Below, piece by piece: positions 10,212-22,630 of a stretch of 64,000 bases of DNA. Position 1 is the first letter of the stretch. Each line of letters starts with the position of its first letter. The notes under the pieces are model-generated. The model had not been told where the DNA came from. It saw nothing but the letters and a program-made list of their open reading frames with translations, and searched no databases. The position numbers and the translations under genes are program-made. The stretch spans positions 1,984,001 through 2,048,000 of the forward strand of contig JANFOG010000004.1 in assembly GCA_024336345.1 (NCBI GenBank), in the 5' to 3' direction. Source of the DNA: Mariannaea sp. PMI_226 (Eukaryota > Ascomycota > Sordariomycetes > Hypocreales > Nectriaceae).

Positions 10212-11702
10212 TTACCGGATTTTATATACGCAGGGCTTGAGGATAGAAGCCTCATCAATCTCAGGCTCTGCGTCGATAGGATCAATCTTGCGAATGATGC
10301 CTCTCTTTCCCTTTGGAGGCTCTTGGGGCTTAGCTCCCTTGCCCTTGCTTGGCGAAGCCCCCTTGATGAAGTGCATCTTGACGAACATCTTGTTGGATAG
10401 ATCGATGGCTTCGCGTTCGCCTTGGAGGACGAAGCCGCGCGTCTTGAGAACCTCAACGAATGCTGATACATCTGTTTCGCGGCGTCGGTCATCCATACCG
10501 TCCACCTCTACTGCGAGGTCCTCTTCATGGACGGCGTTATTCTCTGCACTTTTACCCTTCTTCGCTGCCGCTTGGATCTTTTTGCGGTTGCCAACGCTGT
10601 GGGTGACGGGGGCATTCTTGTTTCGTACGGGACCGAAACGACTCTTGATCTCGGCGACCCAAAGCTCGCCCTTCCAGTGGAGGATGCGGTAGGCTTCCTC
10701 GATGAAGTCGACCCAATTGGTTCCCATTAGGGCGAGGCAGAAGATAGCCACGTTGATGGATCCGTCCTCTAGTGGCAGGTTGGAGATGTCGGCCTTGGTG
10801 ACGAGCGGGCTGGGGCTCTGGAGGTCGAAGCTTTTCACCGTCACGCGCATCTTCTTGCCCTCGGCCTGGAGCGCTTCGGCGATTCGGGCGTCACCACAGC
10901 CCAAGTCGGCAATGGTGCACTCCTGAGTCGTCCTGGGGAGGACCGTCTTGGAAAGAGGCAAAGGCGGGGCGCCAGGCCGTTGCTTGAATTGGCGGACACG
11001 GCCTCGGGTGCGGATGTCGTTGAGGAAGCTGTCGACGGGGTTCTCAGGCCAGACTTTCACCTGGCGGCGGAAGCCCTCGTGGTACTCATCGAACATTTCG
11101 GGGGACTCCTTAAACAGGCCAAATGCTTCCTCTGAAGGCCGGGTGTAGAGAGTTTCGTTGAGATGGCGGAACCGCGCCGAGATCAGCTTCTCTCTCATTG
11201 AGGCCTGGAGGGGAGTGAGCTTGGGGGGAGCGGGAGGCTGAGGCTGCTTGGCGACTGTCTTGGTATCTGCCTCAGCATTTTTGGTTGATTCTGACTCGGT
11301 AGCATCTGAAGCTGAAGCCTTTTCATTTTTCTTTTTGTCCTTTTTGTCCTTCTTCTCCTTCTTCACCTTGGGTTGTTGCGCCGTCTCATCTTGGGTCTCA
11401 CCATCCTTCTTGTCGGCGTTCTCATCCTTCTTCTTATCATCAACCTTGCCATCCTTCTTAGCCCGCTTAGCAGGCTTTTCAGTCTTTTTGGTAACAGGCC
11501 CTTCAGGCTTCTTTCCTTCAATGACAGATTCCCACAGCTCAGACACAGTGGATGCGTCGACGGTTTGGTCTGCGGCAGCGCCAGAGGCTGCACCACCACG
11601 CTTGCGCTTCCTTGTCTTTGTACCAGGTGCGCTGTTGGCCGTGACTGGTTTCTCAGCCTGAAGGCCTTCTGCTGAGACAGACCATCCTGGGACGGCGAAC
11701 AT
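10212..11702 (-). CDS. RRP8: Ribosomal RNA-processing protein 8 (SAM-dependent methyltransferase)
   Basis: Rrp8 is a nucleolar methyltransferase that makes a base methylation (m1A in yeast 25S rRNA) and helps early pre-rRNA cleavage. The gene is a single exon of 496 residues. The first ~170 residues are low-complexity and highly charged (KTRKRKRGG, then Lys/Asp/Glu-rich blocks), typical of a nucleolar tail. The C-terminal part is the Rrp8 Rossmann-fold domain: an N-terminal helix region with LTPLQASMREKLISARFRHLNE, the SAM-binding IADLGCGDARIAEAL near 260-275, and NVAIFCLALMGTNWVDFIEEA followed by a WVAEIKSRF strand. The lysine-rich linker makes the protein longer than yeast Rrp8 (392 residues). 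The start at 11702 gives MFAVPGWSVS, matching other fungal Rrp8 N-termini in style. Confidence 0.93.
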   Translation of the reverse strand: MFAVPGWSVSAEGLQAEKPVTANSAPGTKTRKRKRGGAASGAAADQTVDASTVSELWESVIEGKKPEGPVTKKTEKPAKRAKKDGKVDDKKKDENADKKDGETQDETAQQPKVKKEKKDKKDKKKNEKASASDATESESTKNAEADTKTVAKQPQPPAPPKLTPLQASMREKLISARFRHLNETLYTRPSEEAFGLFKESPEMFDEYHEGFRRQVKVWPENPVDSFLNDIRTRGRVRQFKQRPGAPPLPLSKTVLPRTTQECTIADLGCGDARIAEALQAEGKKMRVTVKSFDLQSPSPLVTKADISNLPLEDGSINVAIFCLALMGTNWVDFIEEAYRILHWKGELWVAEIKSRFGPVRNKNAPVTHSVGNRKKIQAAAKKGKSAENNAVHEEDLAVEVDGMDDRRRETDVSAFVEVLKTRGFVLQGEREAIDLSNKMFVKMHFIKGASPSKGKGAKPQEPPKGKRGIIRKIDPIDAEPEIDEASILKPCVYKIR

Positions 11703-14700
11703 CTTTTTTTCCTCTGATTCGAACGATCTCTCTTTTTGTCCTGGTGTGGTAGTTGTGAGTAAAAAGGACGTTCTGTCTGTTGAACTTTTTTCTTCGTCTC
11801 CTTAGTATGAATCCTGGTGGAATTTTTCAAGGCCAAAAATGGCAAATTCGAAGGCGGATGTGAGGTCCGTGCACGCCACGCTTGGCCCGCCACGGACGGC
11901 TTGCCTGCCAAGCCCATAATTCATTACTGAGTCGATCAAGCAATGAAGCTCTCGAAGAGATGACACACGGCGCTTGTTATAGAAATCGGGGAAAACACAA
12001 CTGGAAAAGGTCAAGGTACTCAAAGAAAATGCACCTTATAAAGGCAAAGGAGCTTGAAAATTGGAGACGCAAAATAATTGATGAGAAGCCCTGAGGCTGA
12101 TGGGGTCTGAGAATCCGACATTTGCAACTCCATTCGAAGGGACTTGTGGATATGGTTATATATCTCCTCTGGGACTGTCAAGGAGCATTTCTACCAAAGG
12201 TACAAGGTCCTTACCAATTTATGTACATGCATGCAAATTAGGTAGCTTCTTACCCAGAAGTATTAAGCGGTAAAAGGTATCAACGTAGAACCTGGCCTTA
12301 GATATGAGTACGGGGCGCAACGAGTCTTATCTTACATAATCGTCTTTAACCCTCTAGCAATTATGATAACTTACGTTAATATCCTTATTCAGTTCATTAC
12401 TGTATCTGTATATTATGGCATGCATTTGGTCCAAGGGCTACATAGCTAGCCACACCTGGAAGACATCCTAAAAAGTCTGGCGAGCAGGCAGCAAATGCTA
12501 GCTGCTAAGCTTGCTAACGGAACCAGGACCGTCCTAGGAAATTCACCCAGTAACCAGATCAGAGGTACGATTATGCTATCCAGGCTTAGGAAGCTTCTTT
12601 GGCGTTCAAAATTAATCAAAAATTCCATGTCTGAACGGTTCGGTATTTGTCCCTTGAGCCAGATGCTGGATCGGCCACCACCCTCAACTCGGTGATTGTG
12701 ACACGGCAACTCACCGCACATTGGACCTGGCATACATTTCTACCCCGGACTAACCTCCATTCATTTGGTGATCGATCCTCTTATATGAGACAACCACCAG
12801 AAGACAGAAAGACGCATCTAGCCGCTGGGGTTGATAAACTACCCACCCACGGGGTCGCTTCCGAGACACTAGGAAGATGGGTGTTGAGAGGGCTTATTTG
12901 TGTGAAAACGAAGAAAATACTTTGTACACCTGGTGTCTTATAGAACGTGTCTTCAAATCGTAAACTGGCTGATGAATGGACTGTGATGAGGCAGAGTTGG
13001 GATACCCCACCGTTTCGTAAGAGTGACAGCATGCCGCATGTGCCAGAGGTGCTGCAGGCGAGGCGGTACAAGCTAGAGTCAACTGATACGAGTGCTTCTG
13101 CACATGCAAGAGGACGCCTTGACCACTCAAGTGTCGTGCCGCGGATGGATTTCTTATTCTATGAAATGGCTGGAGGCCTGAATGTTGTTACACATGCCTT
13201 CTCGAGAGGGATGGATGCTCCGGGGTTCTTGTGACTGTGCAGCCTAAAAATTTGCACACAAAGAAAGGAGTAGAGCGAGGACCATAAGCAAAGTTATTGC
13301 GGTCGTCCAAAAGAACTGTTGATTGAAAGGCTTCTGAAAGATGCGCAAAGAGCAGGAATGTTTTGAGTGATGTGATTCATGAAGCACGCTAGCCGCAATC
13401 TCCAAAACGGCGTCACCCGATTTTATTGTCTATTTCGAAAAGAATACAACAGAACTTAAATCTTGGAAGCATGATTCCAAGACACTAATAGCGGTAGGCT
13501 ACCGTGAGCCGTCATGCACCCCGTGTCTTCTCGAACACGAGGTGCAACTCCACCAATGAAGGTTTGGGGGTTAGGCCAGTATTAAGTAATGGCCCAATCG
13601 TGGAGGCTCCCGGATGGGATCTCCATTCAATAGACACCTGGATTAGCTCAGATGGTAATTCTTTGATTTCTTTTTTGGGTTTGGCGAATAGTCTTACAAA
13701 GGCCAATGAGCAAAGGACGGACTAAACACAGAGAAGGCTTCACGTAGCTCACTTGCGAACCCAGAACTTAGGGCTTCCAGTATGGCTCTTCTAAGGACTT
13801 TCAGACCTTTAATTACCTGGCCAGCTGAATGCCGTGATCCCTCATTTAGCTTGCACTATGCCGTGATGACATAGACGGCTCGTGCCCGTGGAACCAGCAA
13901 TTGTGATAGGGATGCTTCGTCCTGCTCCCGTAAACCTCGCACTCCAAAGAATAAAAATAAAAAAGTCCATTTTGCCACGGCAGCTGAGTAGCTGTGATCA
14001 CAAACCGGATGAAACGCGATACGAACTCAACCCATTCATATACGGCGAACCGGTGAGCAGGTCTCAGACCTGTTTGCCTACATAGTGACCCCAAATTACA
14101 AGGCAGGCAATTGTGGTTCGTACGTACTGCATCTTGCAGGAGGCGGACAGTGAGTACATACAAACATACCTCCTTTCAGCTATCGAGGAAACGATTATGA
14201 GCGGAAAGCTGCAGGATCGTTGCATAATGGCTTGCCAGGGTGGGAAGGTTAGGTTCTAGGAGAGCTCTAGGTCTCCAAGCCTGCCTCCGGTCCTCTGACT
14301 GTGCGTCCAACAGAGGCGAGACTCAGACTCAGGGTGAGCTGGACAAATTGGAGCGCGCTACCCCTCCACAGGCTAGCAATGAGGCAGAGGTCCAACCAAG
14401 CGAGTGAGATGCCGAGTCGCGTTGATGGCTTTCGTTTCGCAAAAAGCGCAGTGCGCATTTGGTGCTTCAGTAGCACGGCGAAAAGACGCTGACATGCGGT
14501 CAAAGATACTGGGGGGGGCGGACTGTGAGGCGAGGCTTGTGAAACACTCTGCACTGTTTGTGTTACGGAACGGGCTGGTTGAGAAGCTGCATCAACTGCC
14601 TTTGGACACTAAAAAAGGAGGTAGACAAACATGTAGAAGGGATTGGATGTGTTGTGTGCTTGACAGTGATTCTGGTGCTTCGGCATAGAGTACAGAGTAC

Positions 14701-16754
14701 TTGGTCCCTCCCGTTCTTCCCCATACACATGGAAATGAGAAGTTCTGTGTGATTCAGCGGTTGACAAACCAACCAAGATGCAGTACATATAGGAGGCAGA
14801 TGAGACTTAGCCAACAAGGGAAACCAGACGTTTTGGAGGTTAAAAATGCCCATGATTTGGTAAGTCAGTACTGGACGGCGTATGCCGAGCCGTCTGTAGC
14901 CGTGAAAGGTGAAGGATGAAGGGTGAATAGTGTACATGAGGAGCAGCAGGTAGTAGCAAGGTAGGGTACAATGGGGAAATAATGGAAATTTGACGATGCA
15001 TCCATCCATCTACCTTACCACATTACCTGCGGAATCTACCTTCCTAATGGGACATCAGAAGCAAACTACTAGGAGAGAAGTACCTTGAGTACCTGAAAGA
15101 TTGATAAATGAGGGGAGGCTTTCTGGTCGTTGTTCGGCAGCCGAAGGATGCGATGCAGTCCATAAAGCGGGGCCCTTGTCCTTTCCCTATTCGAAGTATC
15201 CCGAGAAGAGCCCGAAGGACAGCCGGCCGGTCAGCGCTCCGGGCTTTGCTCCACCCGGAGCCTGACTTCTTACGGGGAGCTCTTCGCAAATCGCCGTTGG
15301 GTACAAACAACAAGAGCTGGGCTGATTGCACTAGAGGGCTAGGAGAGCTAAAGGAGGGTGGGGGAGGGGGAGAAAGGACCTGGAAGGGCAAAAAAGATGA
15401 GATCAACTCATAGGTGCGCTACTGATGGGGCATAGGCGAAATGGAGCAAAACGGGATTCGTTGTATGGCAGCAATAGGTTTGGTAGTTTGCTGTATTTAC
15501 CTGCATATACAAAGAATAGAACGTTATATAGTAGGTCAACTACAGTGCAGCAGCACCGGTAATTACAGTACCTAACTACGATGAGAGGAAAGGAAGGGGG
15601 AAGGGGGGGTTGGGAAGAGCACCAGTTGGTTGGTCGGTTCTTTGAGGAGATGACAAGGAGTGGAGCTGCTGGTGCTGGATTGGCTGAAGTGCCTGTATGG
15701 TGCACGCCTCAGTACAAGATTACAGGAGAAGTAGATGCATATGCACATCCTTTCGATTCAAAGGGCACGCAGTAGTTGGTTAGTTGTTCCAAACAAATGT
15801 GACCAACCTGCCGGCAAATGGAGAATTATTAGTGGGTTGATGCAGCATCTACTGTAGCTTATTAGTCCACCTCGATGAAGCCCTGTCGCATGCCGGCAAG
15901 GATATCTGACTTATTTTGTCGGTTGACTTTCTGGACCGAGGGCCAAGGGATAAAGTTGAGTCGGATGCGTTGACGGATCAAGCCATGTCCGCCTGTGGTT
16001 TCACCTTGACGTCGATGGCTTACCCGAGGGACTACTTACTCTGTGGCAGTAAGCTCAGATATTTGGTGATCAATTAGGGTACCTGGGGTACAGATAGATC
16101 AAGTGCGTCTGTAATTAGGTAAAATAGACAGGGGAGAACCTTGTGACGGCTCGCAAGGCATTCACACCTTTCTTATGGTGTGAGAGGCAGCACCCAGCCT
16201 TTGATAACCATGGTGAGAGGGGAAAGTTAATAGTGACAGACTTGAGCAAACAAGTTGGACCGAATGCGAGGTGGACTCATTTGAGGAGTGGGTACAGAAC
16301 GTTGACACGGCCCGGATGCCATGCGAGCTTACCTACATATAGGGAGTCAGGTTGGTACTTATCTATCTACCAAATCTATTTATCTGCATCGTGTACTGCA
16401 AGGTGGGCAAGAAGGTACGCAAGCAATGTAGGATAGCTGCAGTTCAGTGCATCACTTGGCCATGCACCCAACCCGGGGCTCCCAAGTGTGCATGTAGATG
16501 GGTATTTTCCCACCAACAATCTCTCATCTCATCTTCTCACCCGACCCCAACGTACGGAACTTTACGCTGGACTGCCGCTCGCGCAACATAGTCCATAGTT
16601 TACTAATAGGAGTCCATAGGCTGATTCGCCGCCTTGACCCTGCGTTGGAGCTTCTTCATCTGCTTCCACATTGGTTAGTGGCGAGATGCAATAGGGCCAA
16701 TCTGTTGTTTACGAACAAGGAGGAGGAAAGGTAGATATCACACACCACTCTGAA

Positions 16755-16775
16755 AGAGAGAGAGAGAGAGAGAGA
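16755..16775. repeat. (AG)n microsatellite
   Basis: About ten AG dinucleotides in the gene-poor region, followed by further purine-rich sequence to about 16,860. Confidence 0.9.
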
Positions 16776-17445
16776 AGGAGAGCGAGATAAAAGGGGGGAA
16801 GGGGAAACAGGACAAAAGAAAAACAAAAGAATGAGAGGGGTGAAGAAGAGAGTGCGAAGTCGAAAGACAGTCTCTCAAGTTTACCCCTCTTTACCCTCCT
16901 CTGGCCATTGATTGATGGATGCTTGAAAAGTTGACCCTGGTTAGATGTATGTACTAGATTCTGGTGACACCCACCATCTCCCATATCCTCTTTCGGCTCA
17001 TACAGTACGGAGTAAGGGTATCTCATATCTGAAAATTGACTTGATGGGGTATTTTGCCCTGACCCTTGTACAGTAGTATTATGTCTTTGCTTTTTGCTAT
17101 CTCTGGAATTTTTTAATTTTTTTTTTTGGCTGGACTATCTGTTCGTCTCGCCCTTTCACATCCTGCGTTCAGGGTTCTGGAGCAGCCTGCTGGCTCTCGT
17201 TTGATTTCGATTGCTCCTCTCATTTCTTGCCCTTGAATTACTTTACCCCATCTTACCGTTACATGGTACCTTGGCCCTGCTGCTCTCTGTGATCATTATA
17301 GAGAATAAAAACCATATATCAAAATTGCCACTATTGGGGTATTGAGCTATTGAGTGGTCACCTATTATCGACGGGGAACAAAGGGTGATTCCCCCCCTCT
17401 CTCCTTGTCCCTTGTCCCTCTCCCCTGTCTTCTTCTTCCTCCTTC

Positions 17446-17472
17446 GATATATATATGTATATGTATATATAT
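17446..17472. repeat. TA/TG-alternating microsatellite
   Basis: Alternating purine-pyrimidine tract made of TATA and TGTA units inside the CT-rich leader region of the Zn2Cys6 gene. Confidence 0.85.
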
Positions 17473-18649
17473 TCTTATTTTGGCTTGTGTTGATGTCCTT
17501 TGTCCTATCAATCCTTTCCACGTTATTCCCCCCCCCTTCTCCTCTGCTACCATTTTGCTTGCTTCGATCAGAATTCCTGCTGCAACTCTCTCCTGTCTGT
17601 TCCCCGCTCGGCTTTGTAGCTACTCGCTGCACTGTGACTTGGTACCTATAGTACCTATACCAATCTGGTAGCTTCTAAGTGCCAAGCTCTACTGTAGCTA
17701 ACCATCTGGCGCTAATCAAGAACTCCCGTCGACGCACATCCGCGCACGCAAACTGAACAAGGGATTTGGCGTTAGTTATAAACAGAAGCACGTCTTCCGT
17801 CTATTCGTCCCCTTCATTACTTCGTCCCCATCTCCCCATCTGCCCCCCTCCCCCCCACCCTCGCTGGTTTCTAGGTGCGTCCTCCCCAGCGCCTTGACTA
17901 CTTCAAGTGTGCAGAGAAATCATCAGGCCTTTTGTGAGCTGCCTACCCACTTCATCCACTACCAATCCACTACCCGTCAACCGTCTCTGCGGCCACCTTG
18001 CGCTTGCAGCACGCGGGACGCATCAGGGGCCATCGACTGCCGTGTGCCCGCCATTCTCACGACCTCCATCTAGGGTGTCGAAGCCAGGCACTCCAAAAAA
18101 AAAAACGAGAAACAAAACATTCTACAGGCTAGGCTCGAGCACTTTCCCTCTAGTTAGCTTTACAAATCTTTCCCTTCCAAGGCTCTCTTAACCAACGCCA
18201 ACGGCTTCCTTTTTCCAATCCCGCTCTCCTTATCCCCGGTAGGACGCTCGTGCTCGCTGTTTCAGTGCGCGGGCTATTACATCACCCCCCCAAGTCCCCA
18301 GAATGCGACCTCTGCTCTAGGCCGAGGGATAGCAGCAAGAGACAAGAGACCAACAAAACCCAAGACACGGACACAAGTGACAAGACAACCCACCTCACCT
18401 AACTTCGCACTCGCTCTACACATACAGTACACAGTAGAGACCTGCTGGCCCCGATCTAGGAAGGCCCTTGTCAAGCTGGTCCTCCACTGTCGCTTCGTTA
18501 GTCCAAGCCGGTCCCCGACCTGGATTGGTAAACCACCGAAGTGTCGAGTTACACCACCATGTTTCAGTCTCTCGAGGAAGCTTCCTTATAACAAAGCTAT
18601 TCGTGGTCGCCTGCAGTTCCCGCTCCTCTCTCTCATTTCAGCCTTTTGA

Positions 18650-18664
18650 CCCCCCCCCCCCCCC
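18650..18664. repeat. Poly-C tract
   Basis: Fifteen consecutive C residues in the pyrimidine-rich leader upstream of the Zn2Cys6 gene. Its length may be an assembly approximation. Confidence 0.9.
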
Positions 18665-18857
18665 TCTCTCCATCCTTTCCGTTTCATCTGCCTCTCCAGA
18701 GACCAAGTCCATCTTCTTGTCCTCATTCTTTACTGCCTATTGTCGCAGTCTTCCCCAGTAATATCACTCACAGTCAATCTCGGCCGTAATTTCGTTTCGT
18801 CCCGCATTTGCGCACCACTTCTCGCAAATCCGTACTGTTACTCCAGCCCTCACGACC

Positions 18858-18874
18858 AAAAAAAAAAAAAAAAA
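18858..18874. repeat. Poly-A tract
   Basis: Seventeen consecutive A residues about 230 bp before the start codon of the Zn2Cys6 regulator. Confidence 0.9.
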
Positions 18875-19101
18875 GGAAAAGGGAAACAGATCTCTTGTTT
18901 ATATTCTGCCATCTGCTTCCCTTGTTCTCCGTCTTGCTTCTGCGGGGCTATGGGGCTCTCGCCTCAAGCTTGATGATTCCGATATTGACACGCTTGCCTC
19001 AGGAAGCACCATGTTAATCCATCAACTGATAAACATCTTGTGGATTAAGTCTTAGATAAGAGTACCATAGTCACGAATCAACCACCTTTTCACTTGTCAA
19101 C

Positions 19102-22100
19102 ATGGAGCGAGAATCTGGCCCAGCGGCCACCCCTCCTGAAACGCAACATCCTCCACCGCCTTCCTCTCAACCAGAAGAAGATGCCAAGGACGATCAGAAT
19201 CGCAAGAAGGCGGCTATCAGGAAGAGAACGAAAACAGGGTGTTTGAGTAAGTATCAATACAGACGCAGCTCGCATCCGCTGTGTGGATAATTGTGATACC
19301 CATGCTAATCGCCGTCATTCAAATAGCTTGTCGCAAAAGGCGCATCAAATGCGATGAAGGTAGGCCAACGTGCAATAATTGCATCAAATCAAAACGCCAA
19401 TGCGAAGGCTACAACCAGCGTGTTATCTTCAAAGACCCCATTAGCGGGCTTCAGGGAGGTCATTATGGACCAGCGTTGTATCCTCCAGGATCGTCCCATC
19501 TTGTTACTCAGATGACTGGCAAGTCCTCATCTCAAGTTCCGTTGCCCGTCATCGCACCAAAGCCCCCTTCCTACGCATATCAGGAACAACAGCACATGTC
19601 ATATGGTCATTTCGATCAAGTTCAGCGTGGCCCAACACCATATGAATTCGGCCATGGCGTCGCGGCTGGTCCTTCATATCAGCAACCGATTGACCCAACC
19701 CCACAACAATCTCATGCTGGCTATGTCAAGATTGAGCATCATCCTGGTGCTGCTCACCAGTTCCGCCCGCCTTTTGCTCAGCAAGGCCATGCCTCAACTT
19801 CAACATCCAGGCATCCAACAGTAACCGACGACCTGGATGAAGAGCAGGGAGAGAATGTTGGAGCGGCCAAAGATGAATTTTTAAACTACGACCCACCGGA
19901 TGATGATGAGTATATGGGCGAATCCGATGATGAGACCAGAGATCCTCGAGAAATCCTAGGTCCCGTTGTGAAACAGTTTACTGGGACCTGGGATATGAAC
20001 GGCACAAAAGTTCGAGCCTTTTCCACCTTTGCAAAATGTAATGTCTTGTCAGAATATACAGCCTCTGCCCAAATTCAGGAGTTAAAGGACCCAAGGGTGT
20101 TGGCAATATTCATGCATTTCATCCAGGTGACTGGTCCAAGTATGTCATTATATGAACGTCATCCATTCGACTATGGAAGCGAAGGAGATTTTGATGCTAC
20201 ACCTAAAGGAGCCAACAATCTCTGGAGTTGTAAGTCTGGGTCCATCCCATAGCATTGATATCGCAAGCTAACCTAGCGTCAAGATACTTTCCCAATAATT
20301 GCTTTCAACCACCCCGCCCTCCTTCACTCTATTCTTGCCCTCGCCAGCTTGCAGATAGCAAAGCTGCAAAAGATTCCGGCTACAGCAGCTATGAAACACT
20401 ATCACCTTGCGATCCGCAGAATAGCTCGAAACGTCAGGAGACCACTGAGACGAACACAACCTCCCACTCTGGCGGCAACTCTCCTGTTAGCATATTTCGA
20501 GGTGTGGTCGTCTGATCATACAAAGTGGTGCAACCACCTCTTCGGTGCTCGGATCCTTCTTCGAGAGATACCCCTGAGAGCGATGTCTCGGAGATGCTTA
20601 CCCATAAAGCGAATCGCACAGAGAAAAAAGGATGCCGAAGACCAGAGCGGAATGAACTCTTTCTTCCCCGGGTTTCGAGTTGCATCGCAAAGTGAATTAC
20701 TTGAACTTGATTACGACACGCTACAAAAGCTCTCAGGCCAACATATCACTCCAGAAGATTATTGCCTTGGTGAGGACCAACTACTCGACCCAGAATCGAG
20801 CTTAGTCACGGACAGAGATATTGAGCAATATGAGAATGTGCGAGACCTGTATTGGTGGTATTGCAAAATGGACGTATATCAAAGTATGCTAGGCGGTACC
20901 AAGTTATTGTGAGTTACCGAGGCTGTCTACAACTCATACTTGATTATGCTAACCTCCTTTAGCATGGACTACGAGCATTGGACGCAATGTCCACCTCGTG
21001 CACCTATATCAAAATTGGAAGCCATGTAAGAACCCAAAAGCCAGCACCCCCTTCGTTCATGGCCTTGATGCTAACCGCGAGATGAAGATACGGATCGTAC
21101 GATCATCTTATACTATTGTTAGGCCGGTTGACAGATTTTGCTTCCAAGGATGTAGCCCGTAAAAGAAAGGCGAGTCAGAGCAAAGGTCCCCCACCGGGGC
21201 CGCCAGGGGCACCATCCCCTCCAACCTTCCCGGGGATCGTGCCTACAACAGGGAACTTCAGGGTTCCGATGGGATTCACGCCTCCACGCGAGAGTTCCCC
21301 ACAGAGTGACACCACCGACGAGTGGGATCCTGCTGCCAGTTTCCAGGCGGCGCTCCAGGAGTGGGAGGAGATCAAAGAGGCATTCGCCACGTTTGAGAAC
21401 AGTCTGGGCTCCGAGTTCCAGCCCTTGCGACCGGAGTACTCGGATCGACGAGAGTCACCGTTCGGGATGACGTTGCAGTACCGAACCTTCTCAGTTGCTG
21501 GAATCTGGATGAGTTTTTATATGGGCATGATTCACCTGTACAGAACTCATCCTTCTATGGCCCCTGCAGCGATGCAGGCAGCTGGCATGGCTGCACAGCA
21601 GACAGGGCAATACTCCAACAAGCTCGGCCGTGTGGCGGCAGGCTTGTCAGATGATTGCAGTCAAATGACAGAGATTAGCACTCTCGTCAGTGCGGCTTTC
21701 ATTGAGAGTTGTTTCTGCCTATTTGTAGCCGCAATCGAGGTATGTTCCGTCTTTTTTTTTTTTTCCCTTCTTCTCTTTGGGCACGACTCAATATAAGAAT
21801 CCATGGCATAATGCTAATACATGAGCCACTTAGTATCGAGACAATGCTCAAAGAGTTTGGTGCATTCGTCGCCTGCGTGATATTTCCCGCCTGACGGGCT
21901 GGCAATCCGCGAGACAAATCGCTGATGGGTGCGAATCGGCCTGGATCAAGGCTTATCAACTTGGTCGCGGCCCGGAGTATCATCGCACCGAAGAGATAGG
22001 GGTACCTATATCTGTCTGGGAGAACCCACGACGCATCGACCGTGTGATCAAAGAAATGGAACCTGCCGAGGATAACCGGCTCGTCTTGGCAAAATCAGAA

Positions 22101-22175
22101 CGTGCCTCATTTGCACTTGGTTTAATTGGTGTTGAGCATGACCTTCAAGTCTTGGAACTGAAGGACGAAGGTTAA
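19102..22175 (+). CDS. Zn2Cys6 fungal transcription factor
   Basis: A nuclear DNA-binding regulator of 909 residues in six exons: join(19102..19246, 19327..20229, 20284..20908, 20963..21025, 21088..21739, 21834..22175). The frame is continuous across all five junctions. The binuclear zinc cluster has cysteines at 47, 50, 57, 64, 67 and 74, preceded by the basic stretch KKAAIRKRTKTG and followed by GYNQRVIFKDPISG. An intron falls inside the cluster, between codons 48 and 49, a common position in the family. A Gln/Pro-rich middle, an acidic block near 240-270 and a C-terminal helical region (from FPIIAFNHPALLHSILALASLQIAKLQ) fit the fungal-specific transcription factor domain 2 type. The cluster resembles developmental regulators such as PRO1/RosA/NosA, but I cannot assign orthology. 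The very long upstream region suggests complex control. Confidence 0.9.
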
Positions 22176-22630
22176 AAGATTGGTGTTGAAGAAAAGAGCC
22201 CCGTTCATGAAGATATTGGGGCGTTGCTGTCAGGGCTTTTGTTGGGCTGATGATGCTTCTTACGTGTTACGAGTCTATGTTCTTATTTTTTTTTTTATTG
22301 TAGATAAAAACCAAAAGAGGAACCAGTCCGAGAAGAGGAAATATGTAGTAGACCTGAGGAAGCTCTTGGCTGGGATAGTTATTTGACTCCGTGGAAACGG
22401 GTGGATGGCCATAGATGTACGGCGCTCGTTACCTTTTAAGCATCATTGAATTCAATGACATATAATTGCAACCTGCTCCTCGACTTGAAAATCGCCCCTC
22501 TGTTTACATCTTCTCATTTGTTGATTAGACAGCTAAGCCTGGAATGGCATAAGTAGTTGCTGGATGGAGGTTTCTCTATTTGCGTTCCATGATGTAACCA
22601 TATTTCTATTCTCTTCGCCTCCCGGTTGGA
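22176..22630. other. Intergenic between the Zn2Cys6 gene and PUP2 (convergent)
   Basis: About 455 bp holding the presumed 3' UTRs of both genes; a T-run lies at about 22,287-22,296. No gene was seen. Confidence 0.5.

Larger units (their letters stand above)
11703..19101. other. 7.4 kb gene-poor region upstream of the Zn2Cys6 regulator
   Basis: No conserved coding sequence could be supported here; open frames are short, overlap on both strands and lack domain features. From about 17,350 to 19,000 the plus strand is strongly pyrimidine-rich with homopolymer runs (17,530 C-run, 18,650-18,664 C-run, 18,858-18,874 A-run), as expected of a long transcribed leader. GA and TA/TG microsatellites lie at 16,755 and 17,446. 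The interval probably contains the promoter and a long 5' UTR, perhaps with upstream ORFs, of the downstream regulator. A lineage-specific non-coding RNA cannot be excluded. Confidence 0.5.

Noticed and set aside
13638..13660. tRNA A-box-like word (TTAGCTCAGATGG)
   Set aside because: No matching T-loop B-box or acceptor-stem pairing follows at the required distance, so a tRNA gene is not supported.
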